A stretch of 64,000 nucleotides of DNA. It comes from Wenzhouxiangella sp. XN201. Its GTDB lineage: Bacteria > Pseudomonadota > Gammaproteobacteria > Xanthomonadales > Wenzhouxiangellaceae. Numbering within the stretch: position 1 is the stretch's first letter; each line of letters starts with the position of its first letter. Made by a program: the position numbers and the translations under genes. The DNA is taken from assembly GCF_011008905.1 (NCBI RefSeq), contig NZ_JAAIVI010000017.1, positions 1,775,750 through 1,839,749 of the forward strand, given 5' to 3'. Positions 53,966 to 62,391 of this stretch are shown here, one piece after another. The notes below the pieces were generated by a model. That model ran no database searches. It saw only the letters and a program-made list of their open reading frames with translations, and was not told the DNA's origin.

Positions 53966-56900
53966 TCATGTCTCCTGTGAAATCCTGCGTCCACCCTGCC
54001 GACGATCGAAATAGCGCTCGATCAACGAGTAAGTAGCCGGCACAACGACCAGGGTCAACAGGGTCGAACTGAGCATGCCGCCAATGACGGCAATGGCCAG
54101 TGGCCCGTTGGTGTCTGCGCCGGCACCAAAACCCAGCGCCGGCGGCGTCAGGGCCAGGATCACCGTCAGCGAGGTCATCAGTACCGGCCTCAGGCGAATC
54201 GGGCAGGCATTGCGCAGCGCTTCATCGACGCCCTGCCCCTGCTCGCGGAACTGGTTGGTGAGGTCCACCAACAGGATGGAATTCTTCGCCACCAGTCCTA
54301 CGAGTAACACCATACCGATCATCGAGTAGATATTGAGTGAATTGCCGGTCAGCCACAGCAGCAAAATCCCCCCGATGACTGCCAACGGCTGTGCGGTCAT
54401 GACGATCAACGGCTGGATGAAGGAATTGAACTGGCTGGCCAGCACGATGAACACCAGGATGATCGCCAGTACGAAGGCGAACAGCACGTACTGCAGGGTC
54501 TGCTGGAATTCCCGCGCCTGGGCCTTGTAGGCCACGCCGTAGCCGAGCGGCAGGACCTCGTCGGCGATACGGTTGATCTCGTCCACAGCTTGTCCCAGCG
54601 GAATTTCCGGATTGCCGTAGAAATTGGCCGAGTAATTGAGGTCGAAGCGCGTGATCACGGCCGGTCCCACGGTTTCTTCGGCCTGCGCCAGCGAGTCAAA
54701 GCGCACCAGCGATCCCTCTCGCGTTCTCAGGTAGATCTTGTTCAGGTCGGCCGGTTTCGCGACTTGTCCCTCACGCGCCTTGACCCGGATATCGTAGCGC
54801 TCCCCGTCGCCCGGCTCATCGTTGTAGCGGGCGATGTCGATGCCGCCGACGAGCATATTGACGGCAAAGGCGATTTCGGACGAAGACAAACCAGCTTCGG
54901 CCGCACGTACCCGATCGACCTCGACGTCGAGCTGGGGCAGATCGAGCTGAAGATCGAGATCGAGTGGCCCCATGCCGTCGATCGCCTCGAGTCGCGATTT
55001 CATCTCCTCGGCCAGCCTGGAGGCTTCCTCCAGGTCGGGGCCACTGACCACGAATTGCAGCGGATCGCCGCGCTGACCGCCGACGAAAGAAGGCGGTGCG
55101 GCAAAGGCCATGACGCCGGGAATGCGCGCCAGGTCGGCGCGGATTCGATCGAGAAAGCGCTGTTGGCTGATATCGCGCTCTCCCCGCTCGACCATGCGCA
55201 CGAAGGCGATGCCGCGATTGACCTCGCCGGCGGCGCCCAGGCCAATGGCAGTGAAATAGGTACGAATCTCCGAGTGCGCGCCGAGTACCTGTTCGATCTG
55301 ACGCAGGTAGTCATCGGTGGCTTCGATGCCGGTCCCCAGAGGCGCGCGGAAGGAGACGACAAACCGGCTCTCGTCCTCCTCGGGCACTAATTCCTTGTCG
55401 ATGTCGATCAGGAAGAAGAACGAACTGAGCACAATACCGAGGGCGATCGCCAGTACCAGCCAGCGGGCATTCAGAGTCCAATCGAGGAGTCGATGATAGC
55501 CGTCGTTCATGCCCTCGAAGAAGCGATCGAGTGCATGATAGATGCGACCGTGTTCCTCGCCCTTGCGTCGCACGCGCAGGTAGCGCGAACTGAGCATCGG
55601 CGTGAGCGTCAGCGCCACGACGGCCGAAGCGAGCACCCCCACGGTGACGGTGACGGCAAAGGATTCGAAGAATCGGCCAATGATGCCGCCGAGAAAGATC
55701 ACTGAAGCGAAGATCGACACCAGCGTCAGGGTGGTGGCGATGATGGCGAAAAAGACCTGGTTGCTGCCACCGATTGCCGCCTCGATCGGATCGGGCGTTT
55801 CTTCCTCGCGGAAACGGTATATGTTCTCGAGCACGACGATAGCATCGTCAACCACGACGCCGATGAGCAGTAACAGCCCAAGCAGCGTCATCGTATTGAA
55901 TGTGTAGCCGAGCATGTAGATCGCGGCCACCGCGGCCAGCAGGGAAACCGGAATGGCCAGCGCGATGATCACCGTCCCGCGCCAGGTACGCAGGAAGAAC
56001 AACACCACCAGCGCGGCCAGCAGCGTCCCCTCGAGCAAATGCTCCTCGAGCGCCTGGACAATCTCCTCGATCAGTTCGGAATCGTCGGACGCAATCTGGA
56101 TGCTCATGCCCGGCGGCAACTGCGGCATGATTTCTTCTTCGAGGCGCCGTTTGACCTCCTCGACGATGGCCACGGTATTGGTACCGGAAATCTTGACGAT
56201 ACCCAGACCAACCGTCGGCTCGCCCATGAAGCGCGCCACCGAGCGGTAATCGGCCAGGCCGTCGACCACTTCGGCGAAATCGGACAGACGTACCGGTGCA
56301 CCGTCGACGTGGCGGATGACCATTTCCTCGAGTTCCTCGGGCGAGTGGAACTCGAGATCAAGCTTGACCAGGGCCTCGGTTTCTCCCGAAACCAGAAAGC
56401 CGCCCGGATACTGGACATGCTCGCTGGCAAAAGCATTGCGCACATCCCCGGCCGCCACCCCCAGCGCGGCCATGCGATCGAGATCAATCTCGACCCGGAT
56501 GGTACGCGCCCGCCGACCGCCGATCTGCACTTCGCCGACCCCGTCGATGGTCTCAAGCCGCTTGCGAACGACGTTGTTGGCGTACTGATTGAGTTGCTGC
56601 AGGGTACGGTCGCCCTGCAGCGACAGCCACATGATGGCACTGGCCCCGGCCTCGACCTTGGCGACCACCGGCGGGTCGGCATCCTCGGGCAGCTCACGCA
56701 GTACCTGGTTGACCTTGGCCTGGACCTCGTTGAAGGCCACGTCGATGTCCTTGGCCAGGTTGAAAGTCACCAGCACCTGCGACACACCCGGCGAAGAGGT
56801 CGACTGGATAAAGTCGATCCCGGGGACGCTATTGACCGATCCCTCGACAATATTGGTGATGCTGGCATCGACAATTTCCGGGCTGGCCCCCGGTAGCACA

Positions 56901-57046
56901 GTCGTCACCGAAACCAGGGGAAACTCGATTTCCGGAAAGCGATCAACGCCGATGCTGCGAAAACCGATCAGGCCGAACAGCACCATCACCGCCGAGATCA
57001 TGTAGGCCAGCACGTGCCGGCGAATCGAGAGCTCCGGCAGGGTCAT
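53966..57046 (-). CDS. RND-family efflux permease (HAE1 type)
   Basis: The 1026-residue protein has the usual 12 spans and two periplasmic loops. It starts LSIRRHVLAYMISAVMVLFG and has VDRFPEIEFPLVSVTTVLPG, LLLIGVVVDDAIVVLENIYR with the proton-relay aspartates, and LVGLVAKNSILLVDLTNQFREQG. It exports drugs, dyes or lipophilic compounds across the envelope with an MFP and an outer-membrane channel. The channel gene is not in the window. It overlaps the MFP gene by four bases. Confidence 0.95.
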   Translation of the reverse strand: MTLPELSIRRHVLAYMISAVMVLFGLIGFRSIGVDRFPEIEFPLVSVTTVLPGASPEIVDASITNIVEGSVNSVPGIDFIQSTSSPGVSQVLVTFNLAKDIDVAFNEVQAKVNQVLRELPEDADPPVVAKVEAGASAIMWLSLQGDRTLQQLNQYANNVVRKRLETIDGVGEVQIGGRRARTIRVEIDLDRMAALGVAAGDVRNAFASEHVQYPGGFLVSGETEALVKLDLEFHSPEELEEMVIRHVDGAPVRLSDFAEVVDGLADYRSVARFMGEPTVGLGIVKISGTNTVAIVEEVKRRLEEEIMPQLPPGMSIQIASDDSELIEEIVQALEEHLLEGTLLAALVVLFFLRTWRGTVIIALAIPVSLLAAVAAIYMLGYTFNTMTLLGLLLLIGVVVDDAIVVLENIYRFREEETPDPIEAAIGGSNQVFFAIIATTLTLVSIFASVIFLGGIIGRFFESFAVTVTVGVLASAVVALTLTPMLSSRYLRVRRKGEEHGRIYHALDRFFEGMNDGYHRLLDWTLNARWLVLAIALGIVLSSFFFLIDIDKELVPEEDESRFVVSFRAPLGTGIEATDDYLRQIEQVLGAHSEIRTYFTAIGLGAAGEVNRGIAFVRMVERGERDISQQRFLDRIRADLARIPGVMAFAAPPSFVGGQRGDPLQFVVSGPDLEEASRLAEEMKSRLEAIDGMGPLDLDLQLDLPQLDVEVDRVRAAEAGLSSSEIAFAVNMLVGGIDIARYNDEPGDGERYDIRVKAREGQVAKPADLNKIYLRTREGSLVRFDSLAQAEETVGPAVITRFDLNYSANFYGNPEIPLGQAVDEINRIADEVLPLGYGVAYKAQAREFQQTLQYVLFAFVLAIILVFIVLASQFNSFIQPLIVMTAQPLAVIGGILLLWLTGNSLNIYSMIGMVLLVGLVAKNSILLVDLTNQFREQGQGVDEALRNACPIRLRPVLMTSLTVILALTPPALGFGAGADTNGPLAIAVIGGMLSSTLLTLVVVPATYSLIERYFDRRQGGRRISQET

Positions 57047-58119
57047 GAGGCGTCCTTATCCGTCTCGACCGCGATACGTGCACCGTCGGTCAGAAATCCG
57101 GCACCGTCGACCACAACGGTTTCGCCAGCCTCGACCCCCTCGGCAATCTCGATCCAGCCAGTGCCCCTCAGCCCCGTGTCAACCGTTCGCTCCTGAACGC
57201 GTTCACCGTCGACAACGTAGACCACAATCCCGGCCGGGCGGCGCACCACGGCTGCTGGCGGAACCACCAGCCCTTCGTGCTGCTCGAGAATGACCTGGGC
57301 GGTAACCGAGCCACCGGGCCGCCAGTGGCCGGGGTTATCCAGATCGACGATCAGTTCGATGGCGCGCGATGCCTCGCCCACCACCGGCCGCAAGTCGGTG
57401 ACTTCGGCCAGGACCTGGTCCTGCGGCCGGGCCGGAATCGCCAGGCGAACCGGCTGCCCGATCGCGACCTGGTCCTGGAGATGCTCCGGCAGCGGCAGGA
57501 ACGCGCGCAAAGCCTGGGTCGAAACCAGTTCGAACAGCCGGGTGCCGGCACTGACGTAATCGCCGTCACTGATCAGTCGGGCCTGGACACGGCCGCTGAC
57601 CGGACTCAGCACCTGTGTCTGGCGCAGGTTGTACTCGGCATCTTCCAGGCGCGACTGCGCGGCCTCGAGCTGGGCCTGGAGCGATTCGACGGCAGTACGC
57701 GCCTCGTCGAGCTGGTCCTGCGCTACCGACTGCTGCCGGGCGAGATCACTCAGACGCTCGACCCGGCGACGTTCGTTCTCGAGCAACGCATCCAAACGAC
57801 GCACTTCGGCGCGGGCGGAATTAACCGAAATCTGCTGCACTTCCGGTTCGATCTCGGCAAGCACCTCGCCGGCTTCGACCTCGTCCCCTGCGTCGACGAG
57901 AATCGAAGCAATGCGTCCTCCCGTTTCGGCCGACACGGCGGGCGCCGTATTCGCCCGCAGACGACCGATCGAAGTCTCGACCCGCTCGACCGACTCGCTG
58001 CGGACCTCGGTGACGGTCACGGGTGTGGCCCGTTCCTCCGAGCCGCTCTCCTCTTCGCTGTCACAGGCGGCGGCAAGGGTCAGCGCCAGGAGCATCAATG
58101 CAATCAGTCTGGGATTCAT
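57043..58119 (-). CDS. RND efflux periplasmic adaptor (MFP) lipoprotein
   Basis: The 358-residue protein has a lipobox LAAAC (Cys19). A lipoyl-type half motif (SILVDAGDEVEAGEVLAEIE) and a coiled-coil hairpin (about 105-165, rich in Arg, Glu and Gln) follow. The second lipoyl half is VLSPVSGRVQARLISDGDYV, with beta-barrel domains after it. It bridges the RND pump to an outer-membrane channel. It starts four bases before the TetR gene stop, completing a TetR-MFP-RND operon. Confidence 0.94.
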   Translation of the reverse strand: MNPRLIALMLLALTLAAACDSEEESGSEERATPVTVTEVRSESVERVETSIGRLRANTAPAVSAETGGRIASILVDAGDEVEAGEVLAEIEPEVQQISVNSARAEVRRLDALLENERRRVERLSDLARQQSVAQDQLDEARTAVESLQAQLEAAQSRLEDAEYNLRQTQVLSPVSGRVQARLISDGDYVSAGTRLFELVSTQALRAFLPLPEHLQDQVAIGQPVRLAIPARPQDQVLAEVTDLRPVVGEASRAIELIVDLDNPGHWRPGGSVTAQVILEQHEGLVVPPAAVVRRPAGIVVYVVDGERVQERTVDTGLRGTGWIEIAEGVEAGETVVVDGAGFLTDGARIAVETDKDAS

Positions 58120-58760
58120 GATCGGTCTCCATCCGACTCGCGCGGCGCGAGCCCGTCGTAAAGAATGTCGATAACGGCCCGCGCGAATCCTTCGTCGTTG
58201 CCGTCGATATTTGCTGCGGGCAGCCTGGCCAGATCATCAGCATGCTGGAAATAGAAGGCGTTGACCGCGAACATCATCAGGGCAGCCACGTTGGGATCGA
58301 GCGACTCGCGCAGCCGTCCGCTGGCCTGGGACTGCTCGATGAATCGGACCAGGCGGGTGTAGTTGGTCGAAAGCAATTCCATGATCAGGGGCTTGCGCCG
58401 CTCAAGCGCGGGATCCTGTAACTCGCGCATGATCAGGCGGGCAACCTGCCGATGCGATCGCAGGTGCCTGAGATGCTCGAGCTGAAATCCTTCGAGTGCC
58501 TGCGGGCCGTCCAGATCGGGCGCCAGGACATGCTCGAGCCGCTTGGTGAAGTCCGCAACCGCTTCGCCGATGACGGCCAGATAGAGATCTTCCTTCGACT
58601 CGAAATGGTGAAAGACCGTCGACTTGCTCACCGCCGCCCGGCGGGCGATGGCCGCTATGGAGGCGCCCGCATAGCCGCTGGCCGAAAACTCGGCGGCGGC
58701 CGCATCGAGCAGGCGGGATCGCCCGCTGGAGGCACTCACTGGTGCGTTGCTGGAACTCAT
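58116..58760 (-). CDS. TetR-family repressor
   Basis: The ATG at 58760 ([20 protein letters not shown]) gives 214 residues. The HTH region [34 protein letters not shown] is typical. The C-terminal ligand domain is variable, so the inducer is unknown. It is the first gene of the efflux operon and lies 24 bp from a palindrome of the TetR type, suggesting autorepression. A start at 58862 would run through that palindrome and is rejected. Confidence 0.93.
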   Translation of the reverse strand: MSSSNAPVSASSGRSRLLDAAAAEFSASGYAGASIAAIARRAAVSKSTVFHHFESKEDLYLAVIGEAVADFTKRLEHVLAPDLDGPQALEGFQLEHLRHLRSHRQVARLIMRELQDPALERRKPLIMELLSTNYTRLVRFIEQSQASGRLRESLDPNVAALMMFAVNAFYFQHADDLARLPAANIDGNDEGFARAVIDILYDGLAPRESDGDRS

Positions 58761-58783
58761 TGATGTGCTGCCTTCCTGTAACT

Positions 58784-58799
58784 GACCGAACGGTCGGTC
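58784..58799. promoter_or_regulatory. Probable TetR operator
   Basis: gaccga-acgg-tcggtc has two 6-bp inverted arms and a 4-bp centre, resembling ACCGACCGGTCGGT-type TetR operators. It lies just upstream of the TetR gene and 32 bp from the fabI -35 box, so it may influence both directions. Confidence 0.7.
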
Positions 58800-58830
58800 G
58801 AGAGAGTGTACCACGACGGACGTCGATGAC

Positions 58831-58859
58831 GAGACAGCTTCGTGCCGGGCCGGTACAAT
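58831..58859 (+). promoter_or_regulatory. Probable fabI promoter
   Basis: A -35-like gagaca (58831-58836), a 17-bp spacer and -10 tacaat (58854-58859) lie 42 bp before the fabI ATG. Confidence 0.55.
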
Positions 58860-58900
58860 CACCGGCGTTTCTTACACAAACAACCGAGGAAGTCATCAAT

Positions 58901-59686
58901 ATGGGCATGCTGGAAGGCAAGAAGGCCTTGATCGTCGGTGTCGCCAGCCCGCGATCGATCGCATGGGGCATCGCCGAGGCTATGCACCGCGAAGGCGCGG
59001 AACTGGCGTATACCTATCAGAATGAAAGGCTTGAGTCCCGCGTCCAAAAGATCGCCGACCAGACTGGATCGAAGCTGGTTCTGCCGCTTGATGTCGCTAG
59101 CGACGAACAGATCGAGGCGGTTTTCGATGCCATTCGCGAGCAATGGGGCGAACTCGACATCATCGTTCACGCCGTGGGTTTCGCGCCGCGCGAGCAGCTT
59201 GAAGGCGAGTTCGCCGACGTGATCGATCGCGAAGGCTTCCGCATCGCACATGATATTTCAGCCTACAGCTTTCCAGCGCTCGCCCGCGCCGGGCGCGATC
59301 TCATGAAAGGCCGCAATGGCGCGCTGCTGACGCTCAGCTACCTCGGCGCGGCGCGTGCCATGCCAAGCTACAACGTGATGGGTCTGGCCAAGGCCTCGCT
59401 CGAGGCCTCGGTCCGCTACCTGGCGCATGGACTGGGCAAGGACGGCATCCGTGTCAACGGCATTTCCGCAGGCCCGATCAAGACGCTGGCAGCCTCGGGA
59501 GTATCCAAGCTCCGGGCGATGCTCGACCACGTCGAGGAGACCTCGCCGCTGCGGCGCAATGTCACCACTGAAGATGTCGGCAACGCCGCTGCCTTCCTGT
59601 GCTCGGATCTCGCCGCCGGCATCACCGGAGAAATCACCTACGTCGACTGTGGGTACAACATCGTCGGCATGGCCGGCCTCGAATAG
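58901..59686 (+). CDS. fabI: Enoyl-[acyl-carrier-protein] reductase (NADH)
   Basis: The ATG at 58901 ([20 protein letters not shown]), preceded by gagga, gives 261 residues. The FabI-type catalytic residues are Y147 (LSYLGA), Y157 and K164 ([15 protein letters not shown]). The loop [20 protein letters not shown] closes the substrate pocket. It reduces the enoyl-ACP in the last step of fatty-acid elongation and is the triclosan target. A strong terminator follows. Confidence 0.97.
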   Translation: MGMLEGKKALIVGVASPRSIAWGIAEAMHREGAELAYTYQNERLESRVQKIADQTGSKLVLPLDVASDEQIEAVFDAIREQWGELDIIVHAVGFAPREQLEGEFADVIDREGFRIAHDISAYSFPALARAGRDLMKGRNGALLTLSYLGAARAMPSYNVMGLAKASLEASVRYLAHGLGKDGIRVNGISAGPIKTLAASGVSKLRAMLDHVEETSPLRRNVTTEDVGNAAAFLCSDLAAGITGEITYVDCGYNIVGMAGLE

Positions 59687-59716
59687 AAGACCCTGAGAGC
59701 TACTGCGCGCACAATC

Positions 59717-59745
59717 AAAAAAGCCGGGCGATGCCCGGCTTTTTC
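59717..59745. terminator. Bidirectional intrinsic terminator
   Basis: agccgggc (59722-59729) pairs with gcccggct (59733-59740) over a 3-nt loop, flanked by AAAAA on the left and TTTTT on the right. It can end fabI on the plus strand and ppiD on the minus strand. Confidence 0.93.
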
Positions 59746-59773
59746 TTAACACTAAACACTTCAGAATTGCTGG

Positions 59774-61681
59774 CTAGAGCCTGTCTTCAATCACGTTGAT
59801 ATCGGTTTGTTCGCGCAGCCGCGTCAGCAGGCCTTCCACTTCTTCGTTCATGCGCATGAATTGAAGCTGGCGACGGACCAGGTCACGTTCGCTTTCTCCA
59901 GTTGCCGACGGATCGCCCGGCTGAACCGCCTCGAGCCTTACGACGGCATAGCCGCCCAGGCGGGGAAGCACATGCAGGCTCGGCTCATCACCCGGGTCCG
60001 GCAGGCGGAACAGCTCCTGCACGAAGTTTGGACCCTGCTGGAAATCGTTACGGCCAACCGAGTCGAGCTGCACCAGTTCGACGCCCTCGGAGTCGGCCAA
60101 TGACTCGAACGTGGTCTCACCCGAGGCGATCCGTTCCCTGAGCCCTTCGGCTTGCTCTCGCGCCAATTCCTGAGCGCGCTCGTTCTGCAGCCGTTCACGG
60201 ATCTGTTCGGCCACTTCTTCGAGCGGGCGTGGCTCGGAGGGGCGATGCTCTGCAACCTTGATGGCGACCATGTGATTGCGTTCGATCTCGATCGGATCGG
60301 ACACCGCTCCGTCGATCAGCACCAGATCCGAAAATGCCGCTTCGACCACCTCAGGGTTGGCCGCGATGCCCTCGTCGGTGCCGGCCCGGGTAAACCACTC
60401 GGTTTCCCGAATGGGCACATCCAGTTCCTCGGCCAGAGGTTCGAGCGTGCTGTCGTCGGCATAGACCAGATCAACCATGCGCTCGGACAGTTCGAAATAA
60501 AGATCTTCACGCTGGCGCTGCAGGTACTCGTCGAGTATCTCGCTGCGGGCTTCCTCGAAACTCATGCCCTCCGGCGGGCGGATTTCCTCGAGCCGAATGA
60601 GGTGCCATCCGAAGTTCGTCTGCACCGGCTCGGACACGTCACCCGGCGCGTCCAGCGCATACAGGGCATCCTCGAAGGCCTCGACCATGTCGTCGGGCTC
60701 GATCCAGCCCAGGTCACCGCCCTGATCGGCCGAAGCGAAATCATCGGAATGTTCCCGCGCCAGTTCGCTGAATGATTCACCCTGCTCGATGCGTTCGCGC
60801 AATTGCTCGGCCCGCGCCTGCGCCGAGTTTTCATCGTCACTCTCATTACCCGATTCGATCAGGATGTGCGAGGCGCGGCGGGACTCCGGCGTCAGGTAGC
60901 GCTGGCTCGCGGCCTCGTAACGCTGGCGCAGCTCCTCCTCACTCAAACTGACCTCTTCGATCATCTCTTCCGGTCGCAGCTCGACATAGGCGAGCTTGAC
61001 CTGTTCTTCAGTGGTAAATGCCTCGAGATTGTCCTGGTAATAGGCTTCGATGTCGTCTTCGCTGATTTCCACCTGGTCGAGGAAGGGCTCGGCATCGACA
61101 TCGATCAGCGTCACCTGTCGGTTTTGCTGTTGCAGACGAATCATGCGATCGACTTCCGATTCGGTGACGATGACCGACTCGCTCAACGCTGCAGGCAGCA
61201 GGCTGGTCTGTATATCGTCACGCAGACTGGCCTCGAAACTACCAGGCGTCTCACCAGCGCCTTGCAGCGTCTGGCGATAGACATCCGGGTTGAACTGTCC
61301 GTCAATCTGGAAGGCGGGAATATCGCGAATAGACTGCGCGATCTCCCGGTCCGAAACCCGGAGCCCCATTTCCTCGGCATACTGGCGAAGCAGCAGCCGA
61401 TCGATCATGCCCTCCAGGTGCTCGCGGCGCTGGGCCGGCTGATTGGTGGCAATCTCGTTGTAATCATCGCCCTGCTGCGCTCGCAATTGCTGTCGATAGC
61501 GAGCGAACGAAGTCTGAAATTCACTGGTGCTGATCTCGGCGTCACCGACGGTCGCCACGGCATCCTGCGGCACGGCGCCCATGTAACTTTCCATACCGAA
61601 GAACAGAAAGGGAACGGCCAGCAGGCCGAGCACAAAGATGGCGACGATCCCCGTTACACGATCACGAATGGCCTGAAGCAT
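59774..61681 (-). CDS. ppiD: Periplasmic folding chaperone PpiD (parvulin)
   Basis: The 635-residue protein has one N-terminal membrane span (about 11-30). A SurA-N-like domain covers about 35-160. A parvulin domain at about 265-370 contains RRASHILIE, GGDLGWIEPDDMVEAFEDALYAL and NFGWHLIRLEEI. A long Glu/Gln-rich helical C-terminus follows. It helps outer-membrane and periplasmic proteins leave the Sec translocon. It lies downstream of the tRNA genes and hupB, a common gamma arrangement. Confidence 0.95.
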   Translation of the reverse strand: MLQAIRDRVTGIVAIFVLGLLAVPFLFFGMESYMGAVPQDAVATVGDAEISTSEFQTSFARYRQQLRAQQGDDYNEIATNQPAQRREHLEGMIDRLLLRQYAEEMGLRVSDREIAQSIRDIPAFQIDGQFNPDVYRQTLQGAGETPGSFEASLRDDIQTSLLPAALSESVIVTESEVDRMIRLQQQNRQVTLIDVDAEPFLDQVEISEDDIEAYYQDNLEAFTTEEQVKLAYVELRPEEMIEEVSLSEEELRQRYEAASQRYLTPESRRASHILIESGNESDDENSAQARAEQLRERIEQGESFSELAREHSDDFASADQGGDLGWIEPDDMVEAFEDALYALDAPGDVSEPVQTNFGWHLIRLEEIRPPEGMSFEEARSEILDEYLQRQREDLYFELSERMVDLVYADDSTLEPLAEELDVPIRETEWFTRAGTDEGIAANPEVVEAAFSDLVLIDGAVSDPIEIERNHMVAIKVAEHRPSEPRPLEEVAEQIRERLQNERAQELAREQAEGLRERIASGETTFESLADSEGVELVQLDSVGRNDFQQGPNFVQELFRLPDPGDEPSLHVLPRLGGYAVVRLEAVQPGDPSATGESERDLVRRQLQFMRMNEEVEGLLTRLREQTDINVIEDRL

Positions 61682-61713
61682 GTTCCTTTAAGATCCCGGT
61701 TGTTTCGGAAATG

Positions 61714-61740
61714 AACAGGGCGCCCCGAGGGCGCCCTGTT
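61714..61740 (-). terminator. Terminator-like hairpin after the tRNA pair
   Basis: aacagggcgcc (61714-61724) pairs with ggcgccctgtt (61730-61740), an 11-bp stem with a 5-nt loop, 7 bp from the 3' end of tRNA-Asp. On the minus strand only a weak T-run (cattt) follows. Confidence 0.6.
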
Positions 61741-61746
61741 GATCAG

Positions 61747-61823
61747 TGGCGGAGTGGACGGGACTCGAACCCGCGACCCCCGGCGTGACAGGCCGGTATT
61801 CTAACCAACTGAACTACCACTCC
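61747..61823 (-). tRNA. tRNA-Asp (GTC)
   Basis: A 77-nt tRNA on the minus strand with encoded GCCA end. Acceptor arms are ggagtgg/ccactcc and the anticodon loop is ctGTCac. The ttcgagt T-loop is canonical. It is transcribed after tRNA-Val with 6 bp between them. Confidence 0.97.
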
Positions 61824-61829
61824 TTGTCC

Positions 61830-61905
61830 TGGTGGGTGCTGGAGGGCTCGAACCTCCGACCCTCGCCTTGTAAGGGCGATGCTCTCCCAGCTGAGCTAAG
61901 CACCC
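61830..61905 (-). tRNA. tRNA-Val (TAC)
   Basis: A 76-nt tRNA on the minus strand with encoded CCA. Acceptor arms are gggtgct/agcaccc and the anticodon loop is ctTACaa. It lies directly downstream of hupB, likely in one transcript with tRNA-Asp. Confidence 0.97.
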
Positions 61906-61919
61906 CGGGCACAAGCCCG

Positions 61920-62192
61920 TTATTTTATCGCGTCCTTGAAGCCTTTACCAGCCTTGAATGACGGAGTTTTCGACGCCTTGATCTGGATGGTTTCACCGGT
62001 GGCCGGGTTGCGGCCGGTACGGGCGGCGCGCTTCTTCACCGAGAAGGTGCCGAAACCGACCAGGGACACCGTGTCTCCCTTCTTGAGTGCCTTGGTGACC
62101 GAGCCGATGGTGGCATCCAGGGCGCGCTGAGCGTCCGCCTTGGAGAGGCCGGAATCTGTGGCAATGCTTTCAACAAGTTCGGTTTTATTCAT
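61920..62192 (-). CDS. hupB: DNA-binding protein HU-beta
   Basis: The 90-residue histone-like protein starts [20 protein letters not shown]. The DNA-clamping beta-arm signature [21 protein letters not shown] (about 46-66) includes the proline that kinks DNA. HU bends and compacts DNA as a dimer. It lies between lon and the tRNA pair, the usual lon-hupB-ppiD order. Confidence 0.97.
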   Translation of the reverse strand: MNKTELVESIATDSGLSKADAQRALDATIGSVTKALKKGDTVSLVGFGTFSVKKRAARTGRNPATGETIQIKASKTPSFKAGKGFKDAIK

Positions 62193-62391
62193 GATTTATG
62201 TCGCTCCAGACAATTTTATGTTCATGGTGGGTGGCAGCGGCCAGTCCCCGCGCTGCTGCGTGAGTCGACCCCCAAGGGCAGCAACCAGCCGTCTGTTGGT
62301 CATCGATGGTATATCAGCCGACCCGGCGCATCAATAGGAGAGCCGGCAAAAAGTCCGCAATCGGCCCGATTGGCAACGCTTCCGGGGTGAA

